Positions 51,701 to 63,800 of a stretch of DNA of 64,000 nucleotides are shown piece by piece. Origin of the DNA: Gavia stellata. Taxonomy: Eukaryota > Chordata > Aves > Gaviiformes > Gaviidae. The position numbers and the translations under genes were made by a program. The notes under the pieces are model-generated. The model was not told the origin of the DNA and did not search any database. It worked only from the letters and a program-made list of their open reading frames with translations. Within the stretch, counting starts at the first letter, position 1. Each line of letters starts with the position of its first letter. The DNA is taken from assembly GCF_030936135.1 (NCBI RefSeq), contig NC_082594.1, positions 108,787,020-108,851,019 of the forward strand, read 5' to 3'.

Positions 51701-54700
51701 GGCACTGTTGGAAAAATACCTGAAAAGGATATAAGATATTTTATTAAAACAGTGAGTACAAAATATGGCTGTTATGTTGTTAAATAAATTAATAGTAATT
51801 ACATCTTAATTTATATTGTAAAAATGAACATTTTCAGGATTAATTACACTGCTGAATATAAACATGTAAACAGGATTTTATTGCAAAATTGAGATTACAT
51901 CTGGAACAAGAATTATGACCAGTGCTATTCTGAACAATAGCCATGTATTTGTAGCTATTTCTCTCTAAAGGATTAATTTTTCATATGCTCCAGTTCTAAA
52001 CTATGCCTGTTAAACTTGAGTAATTTTGGAGGTTCCTGTAAGCTATCCTTATATTTACGTCTTTACCATTGCAACTCAATTTAATGTTTCAAAACTTCTT
52101 ACCATAATCTGGCTCCGCTCTGTCTCCTAATTCTTTTTCTAAGACATTATCTGTTAAATCAATATTTGAAATCAATTGTTGAAGAATGAAAAATGCGTGT
52201 AATAAAACAGATGCTTTCATTATTTTGCATGCACTATCACAGAAATAGATACATTCTCCAAAATAATAATTGCTTAATTCTTCAGCATTTAATATTCTTA
52301 CCAAAGACTATTTGCAAACTAGTGTCATATCACTTCTAGTTCATATTTTTTTGCTTCTTAGAAAAGGCCTATAGTTTATTCTAGTTCCAATTCTTGGTGG
52401 CTTCTGCTAGGTTACTGGCTAAATCACTGAATTCCTTAATTTCTTGTGCTGAATAAAACTCCTAACATAGTCAAAGTTTCATTTGTGCAGGCGATCCTAA
52501 AACAATATAAGAGAGGAAGAGTCCTTGATTAATACTTAAATCTTATTAACATTTTCAGACTAATGCTTACAGAGTGTTGGCTATGAAGCAAAACACAAAG
52601 TAGCACAAGTTTTTGAGGTTAGAGGTCAGCTTCATGTAGTTTGGTTTTGCAACAGGCAGCCCTAAAATACAAATCATGGGCAGTGGGACCTAATACATCA
52701 CATAAGGAAGTGAAATTACCAAAAAAGGAATGACAGTATCAAATTTCTTGTAATGCATCAGAAACTGGAGAACGAATTCATGGCCTTGAGCTGTGTTGCA
52801 GAGGCTTGCAAGTTTACTTATAGCTATTGTTACAACTAAGAGTTTGCAAAGACTACAGAAATAATTACCTTATATTTAAAGGATGGGCATAGGAGTGGAA
52901 TCTGCATGATTGTTTGAATACCATTCCTTTCTCACAAGCATATATTAACATAATAGTGCTATGAGCCTGCAGTTCCGAGTGTCCTGATAAACACAAAATG
53001 CTGGGAGAAATCAAAGAAGCAATAAAGCTACTAGAACAAAGGCAATTATTTCATCTACTGGTAAAAACTGGCTATGTTTGGCCATATATAAAGAAAGATA
53101 TCAAAATACCACAAAGAACTGAGCTGCTGGCTCTAGACAGCAGAAGAGGAGATGAGTTTTTAATTTGATTGCATAATCAAACCTACAGGAATGGGACAGG
53201 AACTAAATGTGGTTGCAATTACCAAACTATAATTAAATTTAAGATCACTGAATGATCAATATGATCTAAAGCTAGACTGAACATCGCAATAGTAAATGCT
53301 GTCAAGGGAGGTACTATAAAAAGGGCTTAGAAAAATGAAAGTGACTACCAGAAATGTAGTTGCTGCTTGAGTAAGACTGTCTAATAAGCACTGCCCTGAA
53401 CTTGCTGCTCATACAATCAGAGGCAGCTTCATCATGGTCATCTACAACCTCTGCGTTTTGGCCTACAACTGGTGTCAGACACCAGATACTCAAAACCGAC
53501 AGGGAAGTTGTGAAAAACAATGTACTCAGATAACAAAGTGAAATTAATATGCCTGTAGTACTTGAATCGTCCTGGTAAAATGGATGTATTTTGTATTGCA
53601 GATGGCTGATGTTGAAGTTATTACAGTGATTTGAGGGGGAAAAAAGGTCACTTGTAAGTCTCACCAGGTTTTATAGAGCAAATGTAATTTTCTTACTAAC
53701 ACTGTTGTACTTTCTTCAGGCAGTGAAAGAAATGTCATATACCTATTTATATACATTTATACATCTACTTTTCTTCTCCATGTGATAGAAAAATACATTT
53801 CTGGAGAATAGTCTGTTTTGCTAAAGAGTGCAATTCCAACAACTTGAAAAGTAAATAGCTACAATTCAGCAGTACTGTATTTAGCTGCATAACAATGTCA
53901 GTCGCAATAATAATCTACCTATATACTGTTTGCCTTGTTATAGGCTTCATTGTACACTACTAATCTATTTTCACATAGTGAAAGAAATGTAAATTCATTT
54001 TCATTGTTACTATTATCACTTTGTTTTCTGCCAATCCAAAATATGTGGCATTTTTTCAGATGGTGAAAGCAATAGGAAAAAACAATTCTTTATCGCATCA
54101 CAACTAGAATGGTAGTTGACAACTGATCACCATAAGACAGTGATGGTAACTAATAATTTTAAAAACAGGAACAGATTTGGGGGGTGAGGGTGAAATGTGT
54201 GGATATATCAAGCCTTCCAAGTCTTTAATATTTGTTTGCAATATTAATTGCCAATAATATCCCCATTAAGATATTAGACAGTGAGAAAGCTATCTATCCA
54301 CTAAAACTGGAGGAAGAAAATAGCCTGGATCTCTACAGACAGATGGATCTCTACAGAGAGTGTGTTTATTGCTAAATCATAAGTATAGAGAAAGCAGGTA
54401 GGAAACTGCAGAATTAACTAGGTCAAATAGCTGCTAAGAGTAGGATTTCATATGCATTCTAACTTTCAGATTAGTTTTTGAAAAGCAGACATACCATAAA
54501 TTATTTGAAAATATTTACATGATCCTGCTGAAAAACACATTTTCTTTTACTGTAAGTACCACCAAAAGTAGAAACTCTTAGAAGTTCAACTTGAAAGTTT
54601 ACTTTTCATGTCCTTTTTCTGTTTGCACAAAGTTCTAGCTTATAGTTAGTGTTTCTTCTACTGATATATACAGAACCTATGTCATGTCTGGAAGTACAGC

Positions 54701-56535
54701 CAAATTGCCTAAGATCTGGCTTTTTCTGTCACCATCTGAATAGTGTGCATCTGCTTTTCATATCTGTAAAACTACATGCATGAATGCAGAATTTTCTTCC
54801 TGCTGTTCTGAATTCTGTTTTCTTTCTTCAAGCCAAAACTTTTAGAAACAGCCATCACACTTAAGTTGGTATAAAATGCCAGAGGTCTGCAACTACAAGG
54901 ATAGTGTAATTATTTTACAGTAGGACAAAGAGATGTCTTGATCATCCTGCTTGATAGAGAGCAAGGGAAGTAGAAAACAGCTGCTTAAAACACTTTGTGG
55001 AGAATAAAATAACTAGTGAATGACTTAAATCAAAGTAAACCTGTGAATGCATGATAGTGAGGCTAACCTTGAAAACATTCTTACTGGATGCGGATAGGTT
55101 TGCTTAAATTATGACTAGATTTGATATACTACCTCCCTTCTTCGTGTCAGCTCAGCCACTCACACACCAAAAGAATCAGTACCACAGGCAGGTCTAATGG
55201 TGTGGACACAAGACATTTGCAGATTCCCTCACAAAACAAGAGGCAATTGTTTGTCTAAGAAAGCGTCCCACCTGTGAAATATAACTTTAGTTTCACCTAC
55301 CTGGTCCATACTTGCAGATAAAATTGTGCTTCATGTTGCATCTATCATCATTCCATTGATAAAGATATGGTCCTCCCAGACCAGGGTTTGCAGTTGGCTG
55401 ATGATACATCACAACACAGGCTTCACTTCCACAGGAAGGCTCATCTGTATACCAATTTCTAGTGGCACACAAAGAAAAACTTTCAAATTTTGAAGGTAAG
55501 GTTCATTAGGATGCCAAGGAAAGGAGTTTACATCAATGAAAATGTCTCAATCCCAATGGCCCCATCCTCTTCAAAGATATGGTGCATTTCCCACAACTCT
55601 GTGAGAGGAGTTTAGGGCCTGGGCTCCACATCTCTGGATCTTAAAAAAAATCTGACTTCTCAAAGCACCTCTGCAGAGATAACACTATCCTGCTCTGTTA
55701 CCTGTTTTCCTTCCTAGATGACTCTTACCTGTCCTGTTTTCCTGAGTCCTGTGAGCTGCTGCTACTCTGGCCTTTGGCTTAATCAGGAAATTAAAAGCTT
55801 TCCAAAAGACAGGATAGAAACAGAACTATTTACACTAAGTAACGTGCATTAATTTACTTGCTGGCTGGCTCTCTGATTCGAGGTGGCCAGAGTCTTGCAG
55901 AATTTGTCTGCCTGCTTTCAGACCACATCCTAAATCCTCTACGCAGGGCAGAAAAACCTCCAAAAGCCATACAGAGGCAAATTAATGAGATGGGAGCAAA
56001 GAAAATTGTAGGCTGAAGCCACACTATGCCATCCTTTTACAGCTTCAAATTCAAAAGTCTGGTTGCCAGCTCCCCTTTATCTGGAGAAGTTAAGGAGGGA
56101 TGCTACTAACTTCATGGGGCAGCAAATCTTCAAGCTTCTTTAAAGAAGACTTGGCTTGCCAGGCATTTTACTTTCCATTTCTTTCCATGAAACCTTCCCA
56201 ATAAGCAGTTTTACAGACTTACCTGAATGGTGAAATACTTCCATCAGCCCACTGGTAGAGGTCAGGGCAAGCACTTGAGGTGGCTAGTCCATCACCACTT
56301 CTCCACAACCCAATCCAGAAATCACCATCAGAAATCCCGGAGCCTGATTTAGTGAGGTTTTGCAACATGTTTTCTATTAGCTGCTGCTCAGCTTCACTTT
56401 CTAAGCTCAGTAAAGCCCCGCCATCAATTTCACAAGCTTGGCGGGCCTCCTGAAAGCCCACACGTCTAGACAAGTCCTGGAAATAGGCTAACTTGTAACA
56501 AGAGCGCTTGAAGTAACTGTAGCACACCTTTTGAC
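45677..56535 (-). CDS. CHODL: Chondrolectin, coding exons 2-6 (exon 1 outside window)
   Basis: Chondrolectin is a type I membrane protein with one extracellular C-type lectin domain, known from muscle, cartilage and motor neurons. Minus-strand exons in transcript order: 56535-56223, 55458-55301, 51719-51636, 49926-49824, 45761-45677. All phases are compatible (743 bases). The product equals human residues 27-273 with no net length change. Order: lectin domain (about 28-183), Pro/acidic stalk (184-215), membrane helix (216-236), short basic cytoplasmic tail ending in SSMEV. The signal-peptide exon was not found up to 64000. The gene converges on TMPRSS15. The identification is secure from long near-identical stretches. 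Confidence 0.97.
46095..46345. other. GC-rich, CpG-containing block inside CHODL intron 5
   Basis: This block stands out sharply from its AT-rich surroundings, with many CpGs at 46160-46300. A T-rich run ending in CAG (46031-46053) lies on its left, which reads as an A-rich tail on the minus strand. A small hairpin (TACCAGT...ACTGGTA, 46305-46322) lies near its right edge. Identity is unknown. Confidence 0.5.
46984..47042. repeat. Palindromic amniote-type interspersed repeat, copy 1
   Basis: The stretch contains GAGCCCATTGGAGTAATTG, GACTCCCATTGG, TTTCAGTGGACTTTAGATC and AGGCC. This resembles a widespread short palindromic repeat of sauropsid genomes (CCCATTGAAGTCAATG / TTTGGATCAGGCC). The family name is not assigned. 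Confidence 0.6.
48266..48330. repeat. Palindromic amniote-type interspersed repeat, copy 2
   Basis: It starts GCCTGATCAAAGCCC. The arms AGCCCACTGAAGTCAA (48276-48291) and TTGATTTCAGTGGGCC (48306-48321) are imperfect reverse complements around a 14-base loop. It shares words with copy 1. Confidence 0.65.
49824..49926 (-). CDS. CHODL: CHODL exon 5: transmembrane helix
   Basis: In transcript sense the acceptor is GTCTTGTAG and the donor GTAAAA. It reads GIIPNLIYVVIPTIPLLLLI, then LVAFGTCCFQMLHK. This is the single membrane span followed by two cysteines, possibly acylated, and a basic start to the tail. It is practically identical to human. Equivalent residues are 212-246. Confidence 0.97.
49927..51635 (-). 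other. CHODL: CHODL intron 4
   Basis: A 1.7 kb AT-rich intron, nothing recognised. Confidence 0.8.
51636..51719 (-). CDS. CHODL: CHODL exon 4: extracellular stalk
   Basis: In transcript sense the acceptor is CCTTTTCAG and the donor GTAATG. It reads GIFPTVPAGNPYDTSKPEDQ and YHVIATET. This stalk is the most diverged part of the protein (human INPTAPVEKPYLTNQPGDTH). Its length is conserved at 84 bases. Equivalent residues are 184-212. Confidence 0.92.
51720..55300 (-). other. CHODL: CHODL intron 3
   Basis: A 3.6 kb AT-rich intron. An 18-base direct repeat (TGGATCTCTACAGACAGA and a near copy) lies at 54326-54361. A 116-codon ORF at 53314-53664 lacks support. Confidence 0.8.
55301..55458 (-). 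CDS. CHODL: CHODL exon 3: C-terminal half of the C-type lectin domain
   Basis: In transcript sense the acceptor is TGCCACTAG and the donor GTAGGT. It reads RNWYTDEPSCGSEACVVMYH, then QPTANPGLGGPYLYQWNDDR and CNMKHNFICKYGP. It keeps the lectin WND motif and terminal cysteines, but the carbohydrate-contact position has QPTANPG rather than EPN or QPD. Equivalent residues are 131-184. Confidence 0.97.
55459..56222 (-). other. CHODL: CHODL intron 2
   Basis: A 764-base intron without recognisable elements. Confidence 0.85.
56223..56535 (-). CDS. CHODL: CHODL exon 2: N-terminal half of the C-type lectin domain
   Basis: In transcript sense the acceptor is TTTTTCAG and the donor GTAAGT. It reads GQKVCYSYFKRSCYKLAYFQ, then LSRRVGFQEARQACEIDGGA, LLSLESEAEQQLIENMLQNL, TKSGSGISDGDFWIGLWRSG and CPDLYQWADGSISPF. 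These are lectin hallmarks, including the WIGL motif and an NLT sequon. The open frame has no in-frame ATG at its start; translation comes from exon 1. Equivalent residues are 27-131. Confidence 0.97.
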
Positions 56536-57289
56536 CTGAAAAATATAAATATGAGACTGTTTAGAGTATAGTCATGAATATCACAACTGCAAGAAAAAAT
56601 ACAGCACAGCATGCATACAGTGATGGAGAAGGACAGTATATTTTTTTCTTGTAGCCCTGTCTGAAAGGACTCACAGTGATACACCGACACTGCTGAAAAA
56701 CTTAGCTTTAATTTAAGTTGCAAATATCATACAGTTCATAGGAATCTATGGCTTTCTTCCCATGGCCTGCAAAACTCTCCAAGACACTGAAAATTCCCAT
56801 TAACTTCTAGAAAAATGTTCTCTGCCTTAATGACTGTACCATCAGGCCCCTCTGTTAAAGCCAGGATCTGTTTGGAGGGCATTTTCTTAACTGTTTCATA
56901 CTAATGGACCAACTCCACTTCTATTTGGTAATCAAAACTATCTGATCAGGAAAAAAAAAATTAAATTATCAATTTTAGTGGCAAGAAGAAGCTAGCAGTT
57001 TCTTGATTCTGCTATATAACCTCGAGAAGGTGTATTCACAAGGACCTCATAGCTACTCTTTGCTATAATGTGTCTAAATACAACCTGTAAGGGTGTGTGG
57101 AAGGAGAGTGTCTGCTCCTTTAAGGGTATCTAGTCGATGACTTTTTTCAGTGCAAAAAGGAATAATAAGAAAAGGAACAAAATATACAGACACACACCTG
57201 ACAGGAACACATAATGGAGAAAAAGACGAGAAAAAAACCCACCTCATCAGACACACTAATTGGTGGGCTATCAAAAAAATGCAGGCAAA

Positions 57290-57870
57290 CAGAACTTTGC
57301 AACTCCATAGGGATGCACACCTGGGGACCCGGGATGTTGGGGGCATTGGTGGGCCTATGCAATCTGATGAGGGACCATGCAGGGTTAGGGAATGGGGAGG
57401 AATGAAGGGGGAATGGACAGAAAGGGGTGTAAAAGGGGTTGCTGATGTGTAAAAGGGGGGGTGGGGGGGGGTGGGCAGGGAGGGTGTCTGGACGTGTGCC
57501 TTCCCTAGTGACCTTCTATCTCTGCCAGCCGACAAGGAGGAGGGGACTTGGCTGTCTATGTCTATATGGGTCCTGCATGTGGGTGCTGTTGAAGGCAGCG
57601 CCTCGCATGTGGCAACCTGTGCGACGGCCATGTCAGTGTCCTGTCTGTGTGGCACTGGGACACCTGCTCAGCTTTGCTACTGGTTGAACCAGCAAAGGGG
57701 AAAGTGGCAGCCACATCCCTCAGATGATGTGGGAGAGAGGCCCTGGGTACAGGGGTGGGCACGAGCGGCCGGGCAGGAGGGAGTCCTGCGCCTGGAGGAG
57801 CTGGACAAGGCGGCCACGCTCTTAGCACAGCCAACAGAAACTCCAGCTATTAGCAGGTGTCACAATACTA
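57290..57870. other. GC-rich block with G-run array and long ORFs in CHODL intron 1
   Basis: The plus strand is strongly G-rich, with clustered CpGs at 57480-57800. The longest ORF of the window (193 codons, minus, 57074-57655) and a 137-codon plus-strand ORF (57471-57884) overlap here. Neither translation shows a recognised domain; they look like composition-driven open frames. The block could be an alternative promoter or CpG island for CHODL, whose exon 2 starts 0.8 kb downstream, or a lineage-specific insertion. Confidence 0.4.
57455..57484 (+). repeat. G-run array with quadruplex potential
   Basis: Runs of seven, nine, three, three and three G are separated by one or two bases. This meets the usual G-quadruplex pattern on the plus strand and is C-rich in CHODL sense. 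Confidence 0.8.
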
Positions 57871-60800
57871 TCCAGATACCATAAAGAAGCCCTGTGATGC
57901 TTTCAGAAAGCACTAGACCTACTGCATTTGCACTAGTTTTCCCTTGCCCTTCAGAGTTACGTCTGTGGAAAGAATCAAAAGCTAAATGATGAAATAATGT
58001 TTATTCCTTCTGGTTCTTTGGCTGAGAAAGACACATGCCTTTTTCCTAAAAAGGAAAAATAATCATAATTTTCTTCAGCTAGTGAGATCCTCTAGAGTTT
58101 ATTCAACATATACAAGATGTGGAATGAACAAACTCACTACCAGCTGCAACTGAACTCCAGTATGTTTATTTAGGGACAGGAGAAGGTTTCTAAATATAAG
58201 GAAATAAGCTAACCATCTCTTAAAAAAATCAATTTTTTCAGAATGAAAATTTATCATTGGAGAAGAAAAGTAGGAGAGCTTATTTTGCTAAGTAAGAATT
58301 ACTGAAGGATACCAAAGCAATAAGAACTACCAGGCATTATCTAGATTGTTTAGAAATCAACAAATTTTATCATTTTACTGGAAAATTTGGCAAGGACAGT
58401 ATTTTATTGTGCCATTTCAGTTTTGCGTTTGAAAATCTTGTATTTACTCCCACTCTTAAGCAAACCCAGATACACAACTCATATAAATAACCCTTTCGCT
58501 TTACCTTTGAACAGGTTTTATCCTGTTTTACCTTCAAAAAAATTGGAATTTGTCACTGGGAAACAGCAACATCATCCTATAACTTAAGCTGTATTTAAGC
58601 TTTTTAAGCCAGTGTTTTTCTATACACAAAGAATAAACAAAAAACCTAAAAGATACAATAAAGTTAATTCTTCTTGCTTTAGTGTTGCTTCATTTTTGTA
58701 TTTAATGACGAGTAGCATACTTCCCATAGCAGATTGCATACAGCACAAGAGATGACTGAAGACTCCTCTATATTTGCACAGAGCATAGTTTCAAGAATTT
58801 GCAGAAAATAAGCAGACTGTATCAAAGCTACATGAACACAGGAATGTAAAAACAGGATCATCTCATGACTTTTAGCTAAATCTGAAAGTAATTCTTATTT
58901 TTGGGATCTTTTTTTATTGTGGAAAGCTACATTATAGGGGCAGTAGGGATAAAGTATGTTTAGTTTTCTAGTGTTTCCTATGATTCTTGCAATCTTTCTC
59001 AAAAAAAAAATCTCTGAAACATTTTCTTTGTGATACCTTATTAAAGTTCATCTGGGAGAAGGACTGTCAGTAAGAGAAGCATCTTTGTGGTCTCATTCTT
59101 AGTTAGGCTTGACAGACAGACATAAAAAGTCACTTGTTTATTGGTAGTTAATCTGCCAACATAATACAGGAACAAGAATAACCTAATGTAAGGACAAGCT
59201 TGTGCCACAGATATCCATGGAAAAAGCCAGGCTCTGAGATCAGGAAGAGACCACCTATTTGGACTTTCTCTGATAATGTCCTGACAACGTTGTGTATGTC
59301 CTGATTCCTTTCCTGCCATTTTCCTTTATTCATATGGGTTAAGAGCCCTGCTATCAATGAATGTAGTAAAAGCCATAGTCCTAGATGAGCAATGGAGGTG
59401 AAGAATCAAGGGGCAGACCCTTTGTTAGAGATGCATATAAAATAATGGGTTTCTTCATAAGACTTCTTGGAACAAAAAGAAAAAATACCCCTATTATCAA
59501 AGTTACAAAGTGATAACTCTAAATGCTCAGAAGTGGGAAGTGCAAGACTGAAAGCTGCATGTGAAATCACAGCTCATTCCCTTCAACTATAATGCTGCAA
59601 TTCAAATTTTGTTAACATGATTATTACCTTTTTATTTTCCGCAGAAGCTCTGTCTCATTGACAGGATAGAGTGCACAGTGAAGGAAGAGCTGATCAACAT
59701 TTTGATCCTCACCCCTGGGTGAGTGACAATGGCTTATTGCCAGAGTACACATATGAACATAACAATGTAAATATCCAAAGGCTAGCACTGAATTATATAG
59801 GACACCAACCATTTATAAGGAAAAGGGACTACACGTCTCCCTGTAACTAAAGATTGGATTCAAAGCATTAATTCAAGATGCATATGCAGATTTATGGAGA
59901 GTCCTTTGTCCATTGTCTTGTTCTTTTTATTTCCCAGGCAATTTTTACAAATAAACTCTTTCATGATTGCTTTAATTCTGTACACATACTCTTCCTTGAC
60001 ACCAAGTAGTATGTTATGAGCAAGTTCAGGTATCAAAATATCCCTGTCACCATTTCAGTCATGCAGGAATTGTCAACCCACTGAGATGAGTGGGCTGGCC
60101 ACTACCGATCTCAATTTCTGTGCTGCGCCTCCCTTTCATGGGAAAATAGCTAGCTTTCCATCCGTAACACACGCATCTTCCACATGTGTTTCTCAGGTGG
60201 CTGAAGTGCCTCCCTCACTCTCGGTTCTCACGCACATTCTCTGCTCTTCTGTGACTCTCCCAAAACCTGAATCAAAGGGGTCCTTGCTGGCTAACTGACC
60301 AAGCTTCTTCAGGGTACTTATCTCCCAGTCAGCTGCTGCACGGAGACTCACGTTGCCAAGTGGCACGTGCTATTTCTGAGCTGCTATAAGGCTCATGTCC
60401 ACAAGCCATGAGTTGTGCTGCATACTGGTCCAATACGGAGGCTGCATCAGTGTCAAGGCTCAGCTCCATCACCCACACCAAGCTGAGAAAACCAGGTGGG
60501 ACTGTACAGAGCAGGGAGGAGAAGAACGAGCAGTTGTGATGCAGAACAGCAGCAGAGCTGCTCAGTAGGCGCCATTGCAGCCCCTAATATGTGCCCAGTA
60601 ACAGCTTGCCACTCTCGTGCACTCAGAGCAGGAAGCCCTCTTGGAGCCATCCAGAATACAGATGTGAAGGCCCCATGTGAACCCAAGGGTTGATCTAAAA
60701 GGGTTAGTGAGTTAAAACCTTGAAACTTTGTGCGAAGACTTTTTTTTTTCCCCCTAAACTGACCCAAATAATTTTTGAGAAAACCATTGTTATTGCAGAT

Positions 60801-63800
60801 CTTTGTGCAGGGTTAAATAACTCTAAAATCAAGTATTATAAAGTGAAAGAATTGAAAAAGTGACAATTTGTGTACAATCCAACTCCTAAATTACTTCTCT
60901 TTTATTTGTTGCTCTCTACACCTGTGGCAAAATAAATAATTTCCTCCTTACAGGCTGATCATTTGTGCAAGAATATACCTTTAGAAAACAACAGAGAAAA
61001 CAGCGAGAAACCAAGAAATATTTGGCATTAAGACCCATTCAGTGTGAATGAAGTATGTGATACAGAGTAGTAAGCTTTCTGGAAGAAGCTGTGAATTTTT
61101 TTTTCTAGTTAATTTGGTCCCTGTGTTTATGCAATGACCTACTCTGAATCTTTTCTCTCTTCTTTTGAAGGGGACTTTTATCTGCTGCAGCGGAGCTAGT
61201 TCAATATGTTAATGGAAATCTGCTGTTGTGCCTTAATAGCTGGCAAATCAGTTGACATTTTAGTGCTCTTCTTGGAGCATGCTGAGATGTCAAGTTTTCA
61301 AGCTTCATTTTTTACAGCTTTCTCTCACTACCAATTTCTGAAATACAAAGCAGAAATAATTTACCAGTGAAAAATGACAGAATGGATCACATTGTATAGC
61401 AGACAAGGTAAATATGGAAACATTAACTACGGGCTATTTTACCTTCTTCTAACATCTTTGCAGCAGACAAGACTCCACTGTTAATTCTAAAGCAACATTT
61501 GCTATTTCAACTGTATAAATTGAATTCCAATTTTTCTGTCACAATTGAATAGAAACTAGATTTGTAAGCAAGTCTATTGGAATGAATTGGGCTAAGATAC
61601 TATGCAATGTAACTAAATATAGGGAAGTTAGGCCTTTACAACCTTTCCACAAAATCTGCCCTGTGCTGCTTGAGAGACGAAAGAAAACGTGAAGGAAAAT
61701 ATTGTTGCATCACAGGGTATCCAGAAAGGCAAAAAGAAAAGCATTTTACTGTATTTAGTCCTCCCTTCAGCATGAGATCAAAGATCTAACTAATTTAAGA
61801 AGATTTAAGAACTCATCCTTACTGTTTTCCCTTACAAATGCTCAGACAAGTGAAGGTTTCAACCAACCCTATCTGACTATCTGCAGATGTGAAGGTGGAA
61901 TGCTTATATCCTTCCTTTCATGGAGTGTATCAGCTCCTTAATCCTTGACCCACCTTCCCTCACCCAAGCAGAACAGCCCAGACCCTGGTCAGAAGTAGGC
62001 ATAGAAATAGGCAAAACATGCACTTGGCTTAGTGTCATGAACCTACACCTTACCTTTTCATCAGCAATTGCTTTCTTGCCTGCTAAGGGAAAGTGCTATG
62101 TTGAAGCAACAACTAACTGACAGAAAGACTGTTCTCTTTTTTCCCAGTTGCAAAACTGCAAGATTGGGTCTCCCCAGTTTCCTTAATGGAAATGTCTCCA
62201 GGTTTGTTCTTTCTACTTCTCCTGCGTACACCAGACACACAACATAGCTCTGGCCCTGTTCCCTCAGCCTTAGCAGCTCTAGTTGCCTACTGCAGAGAAA
62301 CTGAACTGACTGAAATTCCCTTGCACTCACTTGGTCTCACCATCCTGTTAGATGAAGAAAGCAAGTGTACAGTACTTGCTCTAAGAAGTGCTAGCTACCA
62401 TTTCCATCCATATGGATCAGTCTTCATCTTTGGGTGTCACACAGCAGCTCCATAGCAGAATGTTTTGATATCAACATTAAAGCAAAGGTAGCTTTTAGCT
62501 GAAATACTTGACACTTAGTTAAAACATTTCTGCAGATAATTCTGCAGGAAAAAAAAAATCTCCTCCAAGAAAAGGAGAAACAAGCAAATTCTCAGCTGGT
62601 ATTTCAATCAATTATGTCTCCATTATGTTTCAATAATGATGCTTCATTAAACAGAAATAATAGGTTCCTTTAGGTCTGTCATGACAGAAGTTACAGCAAA
62701 ATGTCAATTAGAAGCAAAATGACTCATAAAGTACCCAGCTCAAAAACTCATCTCCCCAGGAGCATCAGGCTCAGTCCTAACTACACCCCCATGGGCCATG
62801 AGGGGCACAAAGGTTATCTTGAGTAACAAACATGACTTAGCTGGAGGTTTTGAAAATGTCAGGTAGAAGACAAGCTCCCTGCTGGCAAATCCCATCCTTC
62901 TTCCTCTTGAACCTCATAAACTAACCTACAGTCCAGGGTCCACTACCATTAGCATCCACCTAGATTAGGGGGGAACAGCAGCTGCATGTGCATAGCATAT
63001 GTGAGGAGAGAACAAAGGAATGCACAAAGCCTGCTCTAGAAAAGTCCATTATGTCTTCATATGGTGACTTTTTTCTTCCCAAGATAATGGATTCAGCAGA
63101 AAACACAGAGGAGCATTTGGTATCAAGGAATGTGAAATATTTTACACTAACCAGAGTCAGCATAAGGCTGATGGATGCCTCTGAAAATCAAGTAACAAAA
63201 TGAAGACACAAAGACCTAAGTGAAAGTGATCATCAAATAAAAGCAAGACAGAAATCTACGTAAATTAACCAAAATATTCTACTGGCTAGATAATATTTCT
63301 CTGCCTGCGTTTCAAAGACTAGTCTTGGTCTTGAGCTTGTGTCAGCACATTGACGTCAGGCGCTGTGTAACCAGCATGCAGGACACTGGCTACAATTTGT
63401 TTTCACCTGTCCCCATGTCACAGGGTGCTCCATGCCAAGTCCCAGTAATGCACTTCAGAATGTGGCCAGTAAGAGGCTAAAAGGTATTAAAATTTCCTAA
63501 TCACATTTTGATTCAAAGCTGATGCATCCTTTCAACTGACCTTTATATTATCCAGTCAGATTTTGATTGGGTTCAGCTGCTGGTCATGTTTTGATATATT
63601 ATGTTACTGCTGTTGATGTTATACTACATTATATTTGTGTCCATCTACTGAATTTAATTTGGTTTTTTTGATGATTCATATTACTTTTAAAAAAAATATT
63701 ACTGTGATAAGATTTCATAATTATGTTCTGTCTTCATTTATGATAAAAGCAAATTGCCATCTTCTCTCCCAAAGTTTGTAACACTGAAGACACATCATTC

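Noticed and set aside
53314..53664. 116-codon minus-strand ORF in CHODL intron 3
   Set aside because: Flanking CHODL exons join in phase without it, and it has no recognisable domain.
57074..57655. 193-codon minus-strand ORF as a protein-coding gene
   Set aside because: It shows low-complexity Pro/Ser/His-rich composition, no recognised domain and no splice context in a GC-rich block. It is kept only as a finding about the block.
60301..60420. Possible CHODL exon 1 with a GTGAGT donor on the minus strand near 60350
   Set aside because: The encoded sequence is not a signal peptide, and the phase does not join exon 2, which needs one base of a Gly codon.
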